Notes under the pieces: generated by a model
The model's database searches: none
What the model saw: only the letters and a program-made list of their open reading frames with translations
What the model was told of the DNA's origin: nothing
Part shown: positions 6,366 through 14,844 of the stretch, piece after piece
Layout: each line of letters opens with the position of its first letter
How positions within the stretch are numbered: the stretch's first letter is position 1
Source of the DNA: Clostridiales bacterium
GTDB lineage: Bacteria > Bacillota > Clostridia > Oscillospirales > Acutalibacteraceae
Assembly (NCBI GenBank): GCA_019416395.1
Contig: DXXH01000060.1
Coordinates: forward strand, 1-16,414
DNA length: 16,414 bases
Direction of reading: 5' to 3'
Translations under genes and position numbers: made by a program

Positions 6366-7270
6366 GGACGTACACCCCCAGTTAATTCCGAGAGAGACTG
6401 AATCCCATTTTCGTCCATGTAATGGGACAAGCCCTCAGCGATCTTAATGGGAGCGTAAGGGTCGGTAAAAAGAACCGTGCCGATTTGCAATGCCGTAGCT
6501 CCCGCCAAAAGCATTTCCACAGCGTCCTGCCAAATGGATATTCCACCCAGCCCCACAATGGGGATCTTCACTTTCTGCGACGCCTGCCAAACCATACGCA
6601 GCGCGATGGGAAGCAGCGCGGGGCCAGACATGCCCCCGGTATTATTGCGAATGATGGGGCGACGAGTGTGGATATCGATCCGCATACCCGTCAAGGTATT
6701 GATCAAGGAAAGGGCATCTGCACCGGCGCTTTCCGCGGCTACCGCCATTTCGGAAATATCAGTCACATTGGGAGAAAGCTTTACCATCAAGGGCTTCTTA
6801 CAATGCTTGCGCACTTCGCTGGTAATGCCGTATACGCCTTCCGTGGTGGTTCCGAACTGGACGCCTCCCTGCTTCACGTTGGGGCAGGAAATATTCAGCT
6901 CAATCATATCCACGCAAGTGTCATTCAGCTTTTCCACGGTGGCGCAGTAATCTTCCGGAGCATTCCCCGCCACGTTGGCAATGATCTTTGTCCCTTGCTT
7001 GGAAAGCCAGGGCAAATCTTCCTGGATAAAATGATCTACCCCTGGATTTTGCAGCCCCACTGCGTTGAGCATACCACCCGGAGTTTCCGTCACCCGGGGC
7101 GGCGGGTTACCTGGCCGCTCCTTGATGGTGATTCCTTTGCAGGAAATACCGCCCAACACGGAAAGGGGATAAAACTCATTGTACTCCCGGCCAAATCCAA
7201 AGGTTCCGGAAGCCGCGATCAACGGGTTTTGAAACTCAACCCCTGCTACATTTACGCGCAAATCCGCCAT
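6359..7270 (-). CDS. pyrD: Dihydroorotate dehydrogenase B, catalytic subunit PyrD
   Basis: An FMN enzyme that oxidises dihydroorotate to orotate, the fourth step of pyrimidine synthesis, and passes the electrons through PyrK to NAD+. The 303-residue barrel opens with NPLIAASGTFGFG. It holds the FMN/substrate lysine in CKGITIK (about K45), the catalytic cysteine in ELNISCPN (C129), K164 in MVKLSPNV, and the phosphate-binding GLGGIS and GATALQIGT segments. A cysteine base marks class 1 and the adjacent PyrK makes it type 1B. I chose ATG 7270 because GGAGG (7279-7283) is 8 nt upstream. The adjacent ATG 7273 has a 5-nt gap. ATG 7291 overlaps the pyrK stop but lacks a ribosome binding site; it would give 310 residues. 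Confidence 0.95.
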   Translation of the reverse strand: MADLRVNVAGVEFQNPLIAASGTFGFGREYNEFYPLSVLGGISCKGITIKERPGNPPPRVTETPGGMLNAVGLQNPGVDHFIQEDLPWLSKQGTKIIANVAGNAPEDYCATVEKLNDTCVDMIELNISCPNVKQGGVQFGTTTEGVYGITSEVRKHCKKPLMVKLSPNVTDISEMAVAAESAGADALSLINTLTGMRIDIHTRRPIIRNNTGGMSGPALLPIALRMVWQASQKVKIPIVGLGGISIWQDAVEMLLAGATALQIGTVLFTDPYAPIKIAEGLSHYMDENGIQSLSELTGGVRPW

Positions 7271-7284
7271 CATTTTCCCCTCCC

Positions 7285-8043
7285 TTACCATGCAACCCGG
7301 TGGGACTCAAACCCCGGACCATCTTTACACACATGGCCAAAATACTGGCTGCCGTCCTCTTTGAGCAAAGCCACCGCGCAGCCCAAACAAGCGCCGATTC
7401 CGCAAGCCATGCGCTCTTCCAGAGACACATAGCAAGGCACGCCCCGCTCTTCCGCCAGCGCTTTCACAGCCCGGAGCATGAGCCCCGGCCCACAAGCCAT
7501 CACACAATCGAAATCCTGCTCCTGGCACAAATCGGTCACCAGTCCATGATGCCCATACGTGCCATCGTCAGTGGCGATCAGCGTTTTCGCTCCCGCCGTT
7601 TGGAAATCTCTCTCCAGGATCACCCCGTCCTTTGTGCGGAATCCCAGCACAGCAATGGCCTTTTCTCCCAGCTGAGACGCCACCCCCAGCAAAGGCGGAA
7701 CACCGATACCGCCACCTACCAACAAAGTGCGCTTCGTGTTATCTATGGGGAAACCATTGCCCAAAGGCGCTAAAATCTCGATCTGGTCGCCTGGGTGGTA
7801 TTGAGCAAGCTCCGCCGTCCCCTGGCCCCGGATCTGAAACACAAAGCGAAGTGTTCCTGCGCTTTTGTCAATTCCACAAATGGAGATAGGTCTGCGCAGC
7901 GTATGACCCGGCAAACGGATCTGGGCAAATTGCCCCGGCTGTGCCACTGCTGCCAATTGGGGAGCTTCCAGAACAAAATCAAACACATCGTTTGTCAACG
8001 CCTGGGCGGATAGCAATCTACAGGGTTTGGAATCGTATTTCAT
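7285..8043 (-). CDS. pyrK: Dihydroorotate dehydrogenase B, electron transfer subunit PyrK
   Basis: A 252-residue FAD and [2Fe-2S] protein of the ferredoxin-NADP reductase fold that moves electrons from PyrD to NAD+. The FAD-binding motif LRRPISI is at 49-55, the APLGNGF turn at 92-98 and the NAD-binding GGGIGVPPL at 110-118. The [2Fe-2S] ligands C214, C219, C222 and C239 are in CGIGACLGC and a final HVCKDGP. The length is normal. Start ATG 8043 is preceded by a GGAGAGG site. It lies immediately upstream of pyrD and next to pyrF, in the usual Gram-positive pyr operon setting. Confidence 0.96.
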   Translation of the reverse strand: MKYDSKPCRLLSAQALTNDVFDFVLEAPQLAAVAQPGQFAQIRLPGHTLRRPISICGIDKSAGTLRFVFQIRGQGTAELAQYHPGDQIEILAPLGNGFPIDNTKRTLLVGGGIGVPPLLGVASQLGEKAIAVLGFRTKDGVILERDFQTAGAKTLIATDDGTYGHHGLVTDLCQEQDFDCVMACGPGLMLRAVKALAEERGVPCYVSLEERMACGIGACLGCAVALLKEDGSQYFGHVCKDGPGFESHRVAW

Positions 8044-8067
8044 ACTGTTACCTCTCCTCGTGTCCCA

Positions 8068-9003
8068 TTACGGCAGGGTAATTTTTCCCACACGGCCCAC
8101 AATCTGATCCCGCATGCGAATGGCTTCCCGGCGGGCGGCTGCGGCAAATTCCTTTCCGTCCACGCCTTCCTTCTGCCAAGCGCACATAATCCCACGGGAA
8201 GAATTGACAATCGCGCCTAAACCATGTTTGTCAAAGCCAGGAGCTACATCGTCCGCGGCTCCGCCCTGAGCGCCATAGCCGGGCACCAAGAAAAACGTAT
8301 GGGGCAGCGCAGCCCGCAACTCACCCAGCTGGGCAGGATAGGTGGCTCCTACCACAGCGCCTACGCCGCTATAGCCGTATTTGCCGGGAAGCTTCTCCCC
8401 CCAGGCTTCGCACATGGCGCCCATGGCCCGGTAAACCGTTTCCCCTTCCGACAACGGACGGTCTTGCAGCTCTCCGGAAGAAGGATTGGAAGTCTTTACC
8501 AGCACAAAGATCCCCTTGTCTTCCTTTTGGCACACATCCACCAAAGGCTGAATGCCATCGGTTCCCAAATACCCGTTGACCGTCAGTGCGTCTGCGCCAA
8601 AAGCTTCCCAAGTTTCGTCTTCCACCTGGGTAAATCCCAAATGGGCCGCGGCATAAGCCTGCATGGTGGCCCCAATATCATTGCGTTTGCCGTCTGTAAT
8701 CACAAACATGCCCTTTTCCTTGGCATATGCAATCGTCTCTGTCAACGCCTTGACCCCTTGCCAACCGTACATTTCATAATAGGCAGCCTGGGGCTTCACC
8801 GCGGGAACAATATCGCACAAGGCGTCAATCAAACCTTTATTGAAAGACAGCAGCGCATCTGCGGCGCCTTCCAGAGTTTTGCCATATTTTGCGTAGCTTG
8901 CTTCCCGGATATACTCCGGGATATAGCCCAGCTTTGGATCCAATCCAGCCACTGTGGGGTTTTGTTTTTCTACAATTTTCTCAATCAGCTTGTCCATCGA
9001 CAT
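8068..9003 (-). CDS. pyrF: Orotidine 5'-phosphate decarboxylase PyrF (type 2)
   Basis: Catalyses the last step of UMP synthesis, decarboxylation of OMP. At 311 residues it is of the longer type 2 subfamily rather than the 230-residue bacterial form. The TVAGLDPKLG opening (17-26), the catalytic DGKRNDIG (104-111, K106 central) and the phosphate-binding FFLVPGYGAQGG followed by VNSSRGI near the C-terminus are all present. ATG 9003 has AAAGGA with an 8-nt gap; M3 (8997) is a less likely start. It lies 24 nt upstream of pyrK and 65 nt downstream of pyrC on the same strand. Confidence 0.95.
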   Translation of the reverse strand: MSMDKLIEKIVEKQNPTVAGLDPKLGYIPEYIREASYAKYGKTLEGAADALLSFNKGLIDALCDIVPAVKPQAAYYEMYGWQGVKALTETIAYAKEKGMFVITDGKRNDIGATMQAYAAAHLGFTQVEDETWEAFGADALTVNGYLGTDGIQPLVDVCQKEDKGIFVLVKTSNPSSGELQDRPLSEGETVYRAMGAMCEAWGEKLPGKYGYSGVGAVVGATYPAQLGELRAALPHTFFLVPGYGAQGGAADDVAPGFDKHGLGAIVNSSRGIMCAWQKEGVDGKEFAAAARREAIRMRDQIVGRVGKITLP

Positions 9004-9068
9004 AGGAATCGTCCTTTCCCGTTTACAGAATTATAATACTCCCTGGGAATTCCCCAGAGTCACCTGTC

Positions 9069-10334
9069 TTATCTGACGTCATAAACCACCCGGCCGTGGA
9101 AGATGGTCATGACCACCTTTCCCTTTAACGTCATTCCCTTAAAGGGAGTGTTTTTGCTCTTGCCATGCAGTTTTGTTTCGTCCACCGTCCAGCGCTGTTC
9201 CGGGTCGAAAAGCACCACATCAGCAGGTGCACCCACTTGCAGCGTACCGGCAGGAATATGCAAAATACGCGCCGGGTTCCAGCTCATTTTTTCAATGATC
9301 TCAGAAAGGCTCAGTTCCCCTTCCAACGCAGTTAAAGTGGCGGCCAAAGAGGTCTCCATACCAATAGAGCCATTGGGAGCTTTCAGAAAATCCGCTTTTT
9401 CTTCCGGAGAGTGGGGCGCGTGATCTGTGGAGATGGCGTCCAGCGTGCCGTCCTTCAACCCTTCAATCAACGCCAACCGGTCTTCTTCTCTGCGCAAAGG
9501 CGGATTCATACGATAATCGGCATCGCGGCTTTCCAACGCTTGCTCCGTCAACAACAAATAATGGGGACACGTTTCCGCAGTCACCTGGACCCCACGGGCT
9601 TTGGCGTCACGAATCAGCTCCACAGAACCTTTTGTACTCACATGGCAAATATGGATTGGAGCGCCAATCGACGCGGCTGCGGCAATCTCCCGAGCAGTGC
9701 CGCAGTCCTCTGCCGCTGCCGGAATTCCAGGAACGCCCAGCTTCCGGGAAACTTCGCCCTCATTCATCAAACCACCGGAAGCCAAATACAAATCCTCACA
9801 ATGGGCGGTGACCACCATGCCCAAGTCCGGCGCCTGCTCCAATGCCTCTAAAAGGCAGTGGGTATTTACCACGGGTCTGCCGTCATCGCTCAATGCGATG
9901 GCTCCCGCTGCCCGAAGCCCAGCCAGATCTGTCAGCTCTTCCCCTTTCAGGTCTTTGGTGATGCAAGCCGCCGTATACACCGCCGCATCGGCTGTTTTCG
10001 CCCTTTCCAACAAATCCCGGACTGTTTCCGGAGTATCCATGGCAGGCTTTGTGTTTGGCATGGCAAGCAAACTGGTTACGCCACCCGCGGCAGCCGCCCG
10101 GCAGCCACTGAACACGTCTTCCTTATATGTCAGGCCGGGGTCCCGAAGGTGAACGTGCATATCCACCAATCCGGGAGCTGCCACTAAACCAGCGCCGTCT
10201 ACCACAGTCTCCGGTTCCCCGGAGAGTCCCTGCCCGATCTGGGCGATTTTCCCATCTTCCAGCAGCAGATCCGCCACCTGGTCCAATCCTTGGGAAGGGT
10301 CGATCAAACGTACATTTTGAAGCAGCAGTCGCAT
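9069..10334 (-). CDS. pyrC: Dihydroorotase PyrC
   Basis: A 421-residue class I zinc amidohydrolase that cyclises carbamoyl-aspartate to dihydroorotate. Metal and substrate residues are visible: MHVHLRDPG (H60, H62, R64), the SDDG loop (149-152), AHCED (H178), HICHVST (H231) and STDHAPH (D304, the general acid/base). The C-terminal strand VVLFDPEQRW and the FKGMTLKGKVVMTIFHGRVVY tail are typical of the family. ATG 10334 is preceded by AAAGGAG with a 7-nt gap. It starts 16 nt after the YdcF-family stop codon, so it belongs to the same transcript. No pyrB is adjacent, so aspartate transcarbamylase must be encoded elsewhere. Confidence 0.96.
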   Translation of the reverse strand: MRLLLQNVRLIDPSQGLDQVADLLLEDGKIAQIGQGLSGEPETVVDGAGLVAAPGLVDMHVHLRDPGLTYKEDVFSGCRAAAAGGVTSLLAMPNTKPAMDTPETVRDLLERAKTADAAVYTAACITKDLKGEELTDLAGLRAAGAIALSDDGRPVVNTHCLLEALEQAPDLGMVVTAHCEDLYLASGGLMNEGEVSRKLGVPGIPAAAEDCGTAREIAAAASIGAPIHICHVSTKGSVELIRDAKARGVQVTAETCPHYLLLTEQALESRDADYRMNPPLRREEDRLALIEGLKDGTLDAISTDHAPHSPEEKADFLKAPNGSIGMETSLAATLTALEGELSLSEIIEKMSWNPARILHIPAGTLQVGAPADVVLFDPEQRWTVDETKLHGKSKNTPFKGMTLKGKVVMTIFHGRVVYDVR

Positions 10335-10350
10335 AGCCGCACTCCTTTCC

Positions 10351-11121
10351 TCATTCTAACACGAGCCGCTCTACCCACCATTTGGTCAAGGACAGCAGCT
10401 CTCTTCCATAATATTCCGGAAACAACAGGGGATCCGTTTCCGCTATCAGGCTGTAGGGAGTAAAGCCTGCGGCCTTGGCAAGCTGCGTAGCCCGGTACAT
10501 GTGAAACCCCTGGGTCACAATGGCCACTTCTTCCCCCATGCCCTGTTCGTCGGCAATTGCCTTGGCGAATTTCAAGTTTTCCCGGGTGTTATGGGACTGG
10601 TCTTCCACAAAGATCCGGTCCTCGTCAATGCCAAGCTTTACCAACACGTTTTTCTGAGTCACTGCCTCGGGGCAGGGCTCGTCCCCGCCTTGCCCCCCTG
10701 TGACCACACAGCGGGCTTGAGGATTTTCCTCTAAATAGGCATAGGCCGCATTCACCCGGCCAGTCAGGCTGATTCCCATTTTTTCTTCCCCATACACTTG
10801 GGCGCCCAAAACAACCACATTGGTGTTTTCCGGCGGCGTATTCCCCTGGACCGAAATCATCAAACCCGTCAGATATCCCGCCCAGGCAAGTCCCAGACAA
10901 TAAAAGGCTGTTACAAGCCGGACAGCTGCCTGCTTCCAGCCTCCCTTCCGGGAAATCTTTCCAAAAAACAGGAGCAAAGCTAGTCCCAGCAAACAGATAA
11001 ACATGCCGAATCCCGCTCCCAGAGCGAACCCTCTGCGGAAGACAGGAAGAAAGAAAAACACGCAACCCGCCACACAAAGAACACAGCCCGCGATTCTCAA
11101 CACCAAAAGGAGCCGTTTCAT
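10351..11121 (-). CDS. YdcF family (DUF218/ElyC-SanA type) membrane protein
   Basis: A 256-residue protein with about three N-terminal membrane segments (roughly 5-28, 33-53 and 67-90) followed by a soluble DUF218 domain. Family motifs are VVVLGAQV (102-109), VVTGGQG (139-145) followed by an acidic CPEA, the NTREN block (178-182), and TQGFHMYRA (203-211). SanA/ElyC relatives act in cell-envelope integrity or lipid-carrier metabolism; the reaction is not established. ATG 11121 follows AAGGTGG by 8 nt and is 33 nt from the predicted transcript start. A frame back to 11220 would run through the promoter, so I reject it. It is the first gene of the pyrimidine operon, which is an unusual partner. 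The family call is good; the function is unknown. Confidence 0.88.
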   Translation of the reverse strand: MKRLLLVLRIAGCVLCVAGCVFFFLPVFRRGFALGAGFGMFICLLGLALLLFFGKISRKGGWKQAAVRLVTAFYCLGLAWAGYLTGLMISVQGNTPPENTNVVVLGAQVYGEEKMGISLTGRVNAAYAYLEENPQARCVVTGGQGGDEPCPEAVTQKNVLVKLGIDEDRIFVEDQSHNTRENLKFAKAIADEQGMGEEVAIVTQGFHMYRATQLAKAAGFTPYSLIAETDPLLFPEYYGRELLSLTKWWVERLVLE

Positions 11122-11160
11122 ACCCAATTCCACCTTTTTCACAAACCCTTTGTGGTGCTT

Positions 11161-11189
11161 ATTATACACCAGGGAAAGGTATGACGCAA
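11161..11189 (-). promoter_or_regulatory. Promoter of the ydcF-pyrCFKD-ruvX operon
   Basis: Read on the minus strand, TTGCGT (11184-11189), a 17-bp spacer and a perfect TATAAT (11161-11166). The start is expected near 11154, leaving a leader of about 33 nt. That is too short for the PyrR attenuator commonly found ahead of pyr operons, so regulation by that route is not evident here. Confidence 0.7.
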
Positions 11190-11218
11190 GCCACAGCAAT
11201 CGTTTGGAAAAGAATTGC

Positions 11219-11255
11219 AAAAAGAAAAGACACGCTGGGGATTATCCCCAACGTG
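11219..11255 (-). terminator. Terminator of the hydrogenase operon
   Basis: On the minus strand an 11-bp stem (11231-11241 with 11245-11255, one G-U pair) is followed by a T-rich tract (plus-strand A-rich 11219-11230). It lies 30 bp past the hydrogenase stop codon and upstream of the ydcF promoter, cleanly separating the two operons. Confidence 0.88.
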
Positions 11256-11284
11256 CCCTCTATTTTCAGCGTATCAGATTGTAC

Positions 11285-13021
11285 TTAATAGCCGCGCTTC
11301 ACGTAAGAAGTGTGGAGAATCTCGTGAGCCTTATGGCTTCCGGGCTCTCCCAGGAATTCCTCATAGCACTTCTGTACCACAGGATTCAAATGGCTCTTGC
11401 GCAGGGGCATATTCTTATCCTGGTCATACAACGCCTGCGCACGCAGCTTCTTAATATCATAGAAGCTGTGATTGGTAGAACTCTGAATGGGCTGGCCGCC
11501 ACCATTGACGCAGCCACCGGGGCAGCACATGACTTCGATAAACTGATAGTCAGCTTCCCCAGAGCGAACCTTCTTTAGCAAGGCGTCAGCATTGGACAAA
11601 CCGCTGACCACAGCGACTTTTACGTCCATACCGGCCACTTTGTACACGGCTTCCTTGAAACCTTCTGTGCCACGCACTTCGGTGTAATCCACAGAATCCA
11701 GCTCTTTGCCTTCCAGCATCTCCGCAGCAGTACGCAGAGCAGCTTCCATAACACCGCCAGTGGCGCCGAAAATAACCGCAGCGCCGGTGGACACGCCCAT
11801 CGCGTCGTCAAACTTTTCTTCGGGCAAGCGGTCAAAGTTCAACTGGGCCTTTTTGATCAAACGCGCCAACTCGCGAGTGGTAATGCTAATATCCACGTCG
11901 GGCAGCCCGGCAGCGTCCTCATCGTCCCGCTGGATCTCAAACTTTTTGGCCACACAAGGCATGACGGAAACGGACACGATCTTGTTGGGATCAATCCCCT
12001 CTTTCTGAGCATACCAGGTCTTGATCAAAGCGCCCGCCATATTCTGGGGGGATTTGCAAGAGGACAGGTTATCGATCAGATCGGGATAATAGTGCTCACA
12101 GAACTTGATCCAACCAGGAGAGCAAGAAGTGATAATGGGCAGCTTGCCACCGTTCTTGACACGGTCGATAAACTCGGTAGCCTCTTCCATAATGGTCATA
12201 TCTGCGCCGAAGTCGGTATCAAACACCTTGTCAAAGCCCAGACGGCGCAGCGCAGCCACCATTTTGCCTTCCACATTGGTGCCGATAGGCAGACCGAACT
12301 CTTCGCCCAAAGCAGCACGCACTGCGGGAGCGGTCTGAACGATAACGATCTTCTCGGGATCGTTGATGGCATCGATGACTTCCTGGGTGTTGTCTTTTTC
12401 GGTCAAAGCGCCGGTGGGGCAGCTGACAATGCACTGGCCGCAGGCTACGCAGGCCACATCGCCCAGAGGCTTTTCAAAGGCGCAACCAATTTCCGTATCA
12501 AAACCACGGTTATTAGCGCCAATTACAGACACATGCTGATTCTGGCAGGCGGCAACGCAGCGGCGGCACAGAATGCACTTGGCGTTGTTGCGCTCCAAAT
12601 ACAGCGTGGAATAATCCTTCTTACCGGCAGGCAGAGCGCCCTCAAACCGGTTCTCTTCCTCAATGCCCATCTCGTTGCACAGCTTCTGGAATTCACAATT
12701 GCCGCTGCGCTCGCAGGACAGACATTTTTTATCGTGGACGGACAGAAGCAGCTCCAGGGTCATCTTCCGGGATTCCTGAACCTTCGGGGTGTTGGTAAAC
12801 ACCTCCATGCCGTCGTTGACAGGATACACGCAGGAGGCCACCAGGGACCTTGCGCCCTTTACTTCCACCATACACATACGGCACGCGCCGATCTGGTTGA
12901 TGTCCTTCAGGTAGCAAAGGGTGGGGATATCGATACCGGCGTAGCGGGCGGCTTCCAGAACGGTGGAATTCGCCGGCACTTCATAAGAAACGCCGTTGAT
13001 CTTTACATTGACCTGTTCCAT
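11285..13021 (-). CDS. hndD: [FeFe] hydrogenase catalytic subunit, NAD(P)-linked type (HndD/HydA)
   Basis: A 578-residue iron hydrogenase that makes or oxidises H2. Domains in order: N-terminal [2Fe-2S] (C36, C47, C50, C64); His/Cys [4Fe-4S] (H96, C100, C103, C109); two-[4Fe-4S] ferredoxin domain (C149, C152, C155, C159 and C191, C194, C197, C201); H-cluster domain with L1 TSCSPGW (298-304), L2 MPCVAKKFE (C355) and L3 EVMCCPGGCVNGGGQP (C500, C504); and a C-terminal small-subunit segment. In L1 the usual double cysteine is Cys-Ser. ATG 13021 has AAAGGAG at 9 nt. The adjacent NuoF- and NuoE-like genes indicate a soluble heteromultimer that may couple NAD(P)H and ferredoxin to H2. Maturation genes hydEFG are not in the window. 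Confidence 0.95.
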   Translation of the reverse strand: MEQVNVKINGVSYEVPANSTVLEAARYAGIDIPTLCYLKDINQIGACRMCMVEVKGARSLVASCVYPVNDGMEVFTNTPKVQESRKMTLELLLSVHDKKCLSCERSGNCEFQKLCNEMGIEEENRFEGALPAGKKDYSTLYLERNNAKCILCRRCVAACQNQHVSVIGANNRGFDTEIGCAFEKPLGDVACVACGQCIVSCPTGALTEKDNTQEVIDAINDPEKIVIVQTAPAVRAALGEEFGLPIGTNVEGKMVAALRRLGFDKVFDTDFGADMTIMEEATEFIDRVKNGGKLPIITSCSPGWIKFCEHYYPDLIDNLSSCKSPQNMAGALIKTWYAQKEGIDPNKIVSVSVMPCVAKKFEIQRDDEDAAGLPDVDISITTRELARLIKKAQLNFDRLPEEKFDDAMGVSTGAAVIFGATGGVMEAALRTAAEMLEGKELDSVDYTEVRGTEGFKEAVYKVAGMDVKVAVVSGLSNADALLKKVRSGEADYQFIEVMCCPGGCVNGGGQPIQSSTNHSFYDIKKLRAQALYDQDKNMPLRKSHLNPVVQKCYEEFLGEPGSHKAHEILHTSYVKRGY

Positions 13022-13038
13022 GTTCGCACACTCCTTTC

Positions 13039-14829
13039 TTATTTTCTCACCACAGCGCCAAACTTACACTTCTCCATGCAAACGCCGCACTTGATACATT
13101 TGGTTGTGTCAATCACGTGAGGCTGCTTCACGGAACCGGTGATAGCGCCCACCGGGCAGTTACGAGCACACAGGGTACAGCCCTTGCACTTGTCGGCCTC
13201 GATGGAATAGTTGGTGAGGGCTTTGCAGGCTCCAGCAGGGCAACGATGCTCCACCACATGGGCCTCATACTCGTCCCGGTAATATTTGAGTGTGGAAAGC
13301 ACAGGGTTGGGCGCGGTCTGGCCCAAGCCGCACAGAGAGTTCTCTTTGATGTAATAGCACAGCTCTTCCATGCGGTCGATATCTTCCAAAGTACCGTTGC
13401 CGGAAGTGATCTTATTCAGGATCTCCAGCAGGCGCTTGGTGCCTACACGGCAAGGAGTACATTTACCGCAGGACTCATCCACAGTGAACTCCAGGAAGAA
13501 CTTGGCGATGTCCACCATACAGGTGGTCTCGTCCATAACGATCAAGCCGCCGGAACCCATCATGGAACCGATGGCAATCAGGTTGTCGTAATCGATGGGA
13601 GTATCGATCAGCTTGGCAGGAATACATCCTCCGGAAGGACCGCCGGTCTGTGCGGCCTTGAAGGTATGGCCACCAGGCACGCCGCCGCCGATTTCTTCCA
13701 CCACTTCCCGCAAGGTGGTGCCCATGGGGACTTCCACCAGGCCGGTATTGGTGATTTTGCCGCCCAGGGCAAACACCTTGGTGCCGGGGGACTTCTCAGT
13801 ACCAATGGAACGGAACCAATCTGCGCCCTTCAAGATAATCTGGGGAATGTTGGCGTAAGTTTCCACGTTGTTCAGAACGGTGGGAACACCAAACAGGCCC
13901 TTCACAGCCGGGAACGGGGGACGAACACGAGGCTCGCCACGCTTACCTTCGATGGAGGTCATCAAAGCGGTTTCCTCGCCGCACACGAAAGCGCCGGCGC
14001 CCAAACGAATGTCCACGTCAAAATCAAAGCCAGAATCAAAAATATTTTTGCCCAGCAGGCCGTATTCCCGAGCCTGCTCAATGGCGATCTGCAACCGCTT
14101 AACGGCGATGGGGTATTCCGCACGAATGTAGATATAGCCCTGGGAGGCGCCAATGGCGTAACCAGCGATGGCCATAGCTTCCAGCACGCTGTGGGGGTCG
14201 CCTTCCAACACGGAACGGTCCATGAATGCGCCCGGGTCGCCTTCGTCGGCGTTGCAGCAGGCGTATTTCTGAGGGGCGTCGTTGTTCCGGGCGAACTGCC
14301 ACTTACGGCCGGTGGGGAATCCAGCGCCGCCACGGCCGCGCAGGCCGGAAGCCAGCACCAGGTCGATCACTTCCTGAGGTGTCATCTCTGTGAGCACTTT
14401 GCCCAGAGCGGCATAGCCGTCCTGCGCAATGTACTCGTCGATGTTCTCAGGGTTGATCACGCCGCAGTTGCGCAGAGCAATACGCATCTGCTTAGCGTAG
14501 AATGTAGTCTCATTCAGGGACTTGGTGGTATTGTCGTCCACCACGGTCTCCTGGTAGAGCAAACGCTTGACAATACGGCCTTTCAGCAAGTGCTCGGAAA
14601 CGATCTCAGGTACGTCGTCGGGAGTCACGCGGCTGTAGAAAGCGCCTTCGGGATACACCACCATGATGGGGCCCAGAGCGCACAAGCCAAAGCAGCCGGT
14701 ACGGATTACGTTGACTTCTTTTTCCAGGCCTTGGGCTTTGATCTCTTCCTTCAGCCTTTCGATGATCTGCTCACTGTTAGAGGACGTACATCCCGTGCCT
14801 CCGCAGACCAGCACGTTTGAACGAAACAT
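13039..14829 (-). CDS. hndC: NADH-dehydrogenase-like flavoprotein subunit of the hydrogenase (HndC/HydB, NuoF-like)
   Basis: A 596-residue FMN and iron-sulfur subunit that binds NAD(P)H. Domains in order: thioredoxin-fold [2Fe-2S] (C9, C14, C46, C50); NuoF core with the FMN/NADH motifs GRGGAGFPTG (165-174) and NADEGDPGAF (193-202); an SLBB region (about 350-410); a [4Fe-4S] domain ESCGKCTPCRVGT (C454, C457, C460 with C500); a CPAGAC pair (C530, C535); and a C-terminal two-[4Fe-4S] ferredoxin (C548, C551, C554, C558 and C578, C581, C584, C588). This layout is that of the hydrogenase HydB/HndC subunits rather than of complex I NuoF. ATG 14829 has GGAGG close upstream. It sits 17 nt before the hydrogenase gene and 15 nt after the HndB-like gene. 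Confidence 0.95.
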   Translation of the reverse strand: MFRSNVLVCGGTGCTSSNSEQIIERLKEEIKAQGLEKEVNVIRTGCFGLCALGPIMVVYPEGAFYSRVTPDDVPEIVSEHLLKGRIVKRLLYQETVVDDNTTKSLNETTFYAKQMRIALRNCGVINPENIDEYIAQDGYAALGKVLTEMTPQEVIDLVLASGLRGRGGAGFPTGRKWQFARNNDAPQKYACCNADEGDPGAFMDRSVLEGDPHSVLEAMAIAGYAIGASQGYIYIRAEYPIAVKRLQIAIEQAREYGLLGKNIFDSGFDFDVDIRLGAGAFVCGEETALMTSIEGKRGEPRVRPPFPAVKGLFGVPTVLNNVETYANIPQIILKGADWFRSIGTEKSPGTKVFALGGKITNTGLVEVPMGTTLREVVEEIGGGVPGGHTFKAAQTGGPSGGCIPAKLIDTPIDYDNLIAIGSMMGSGGLIVMDETTCMVDIAKFFLEFTVDESCGKCTPCRVGTKRLLEILNKITSGNGTLEDIDRMEELCYYIKENSLCGLGQTAPNPVLSTLKYYRDEYEAHVVEHRCPAGACKALTNYSIEADKCKGCTLCARNCPVGAITGSVKQPHVIDTTKCIKCGVCMEKCKFGAVVRK

Positions 14830-14844
14830 TCTTTTCCCTCCTTA

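Noticed and set aside
13117..14820. A 567-residue open frame on the plus strand
   Set aside because: It lies entirely antisense to the hndC flavoprotein, has no recognisable domain and is His/Gly/Ala-rich as expected from the complement of a GC-biased gene. It is a shadow frame.
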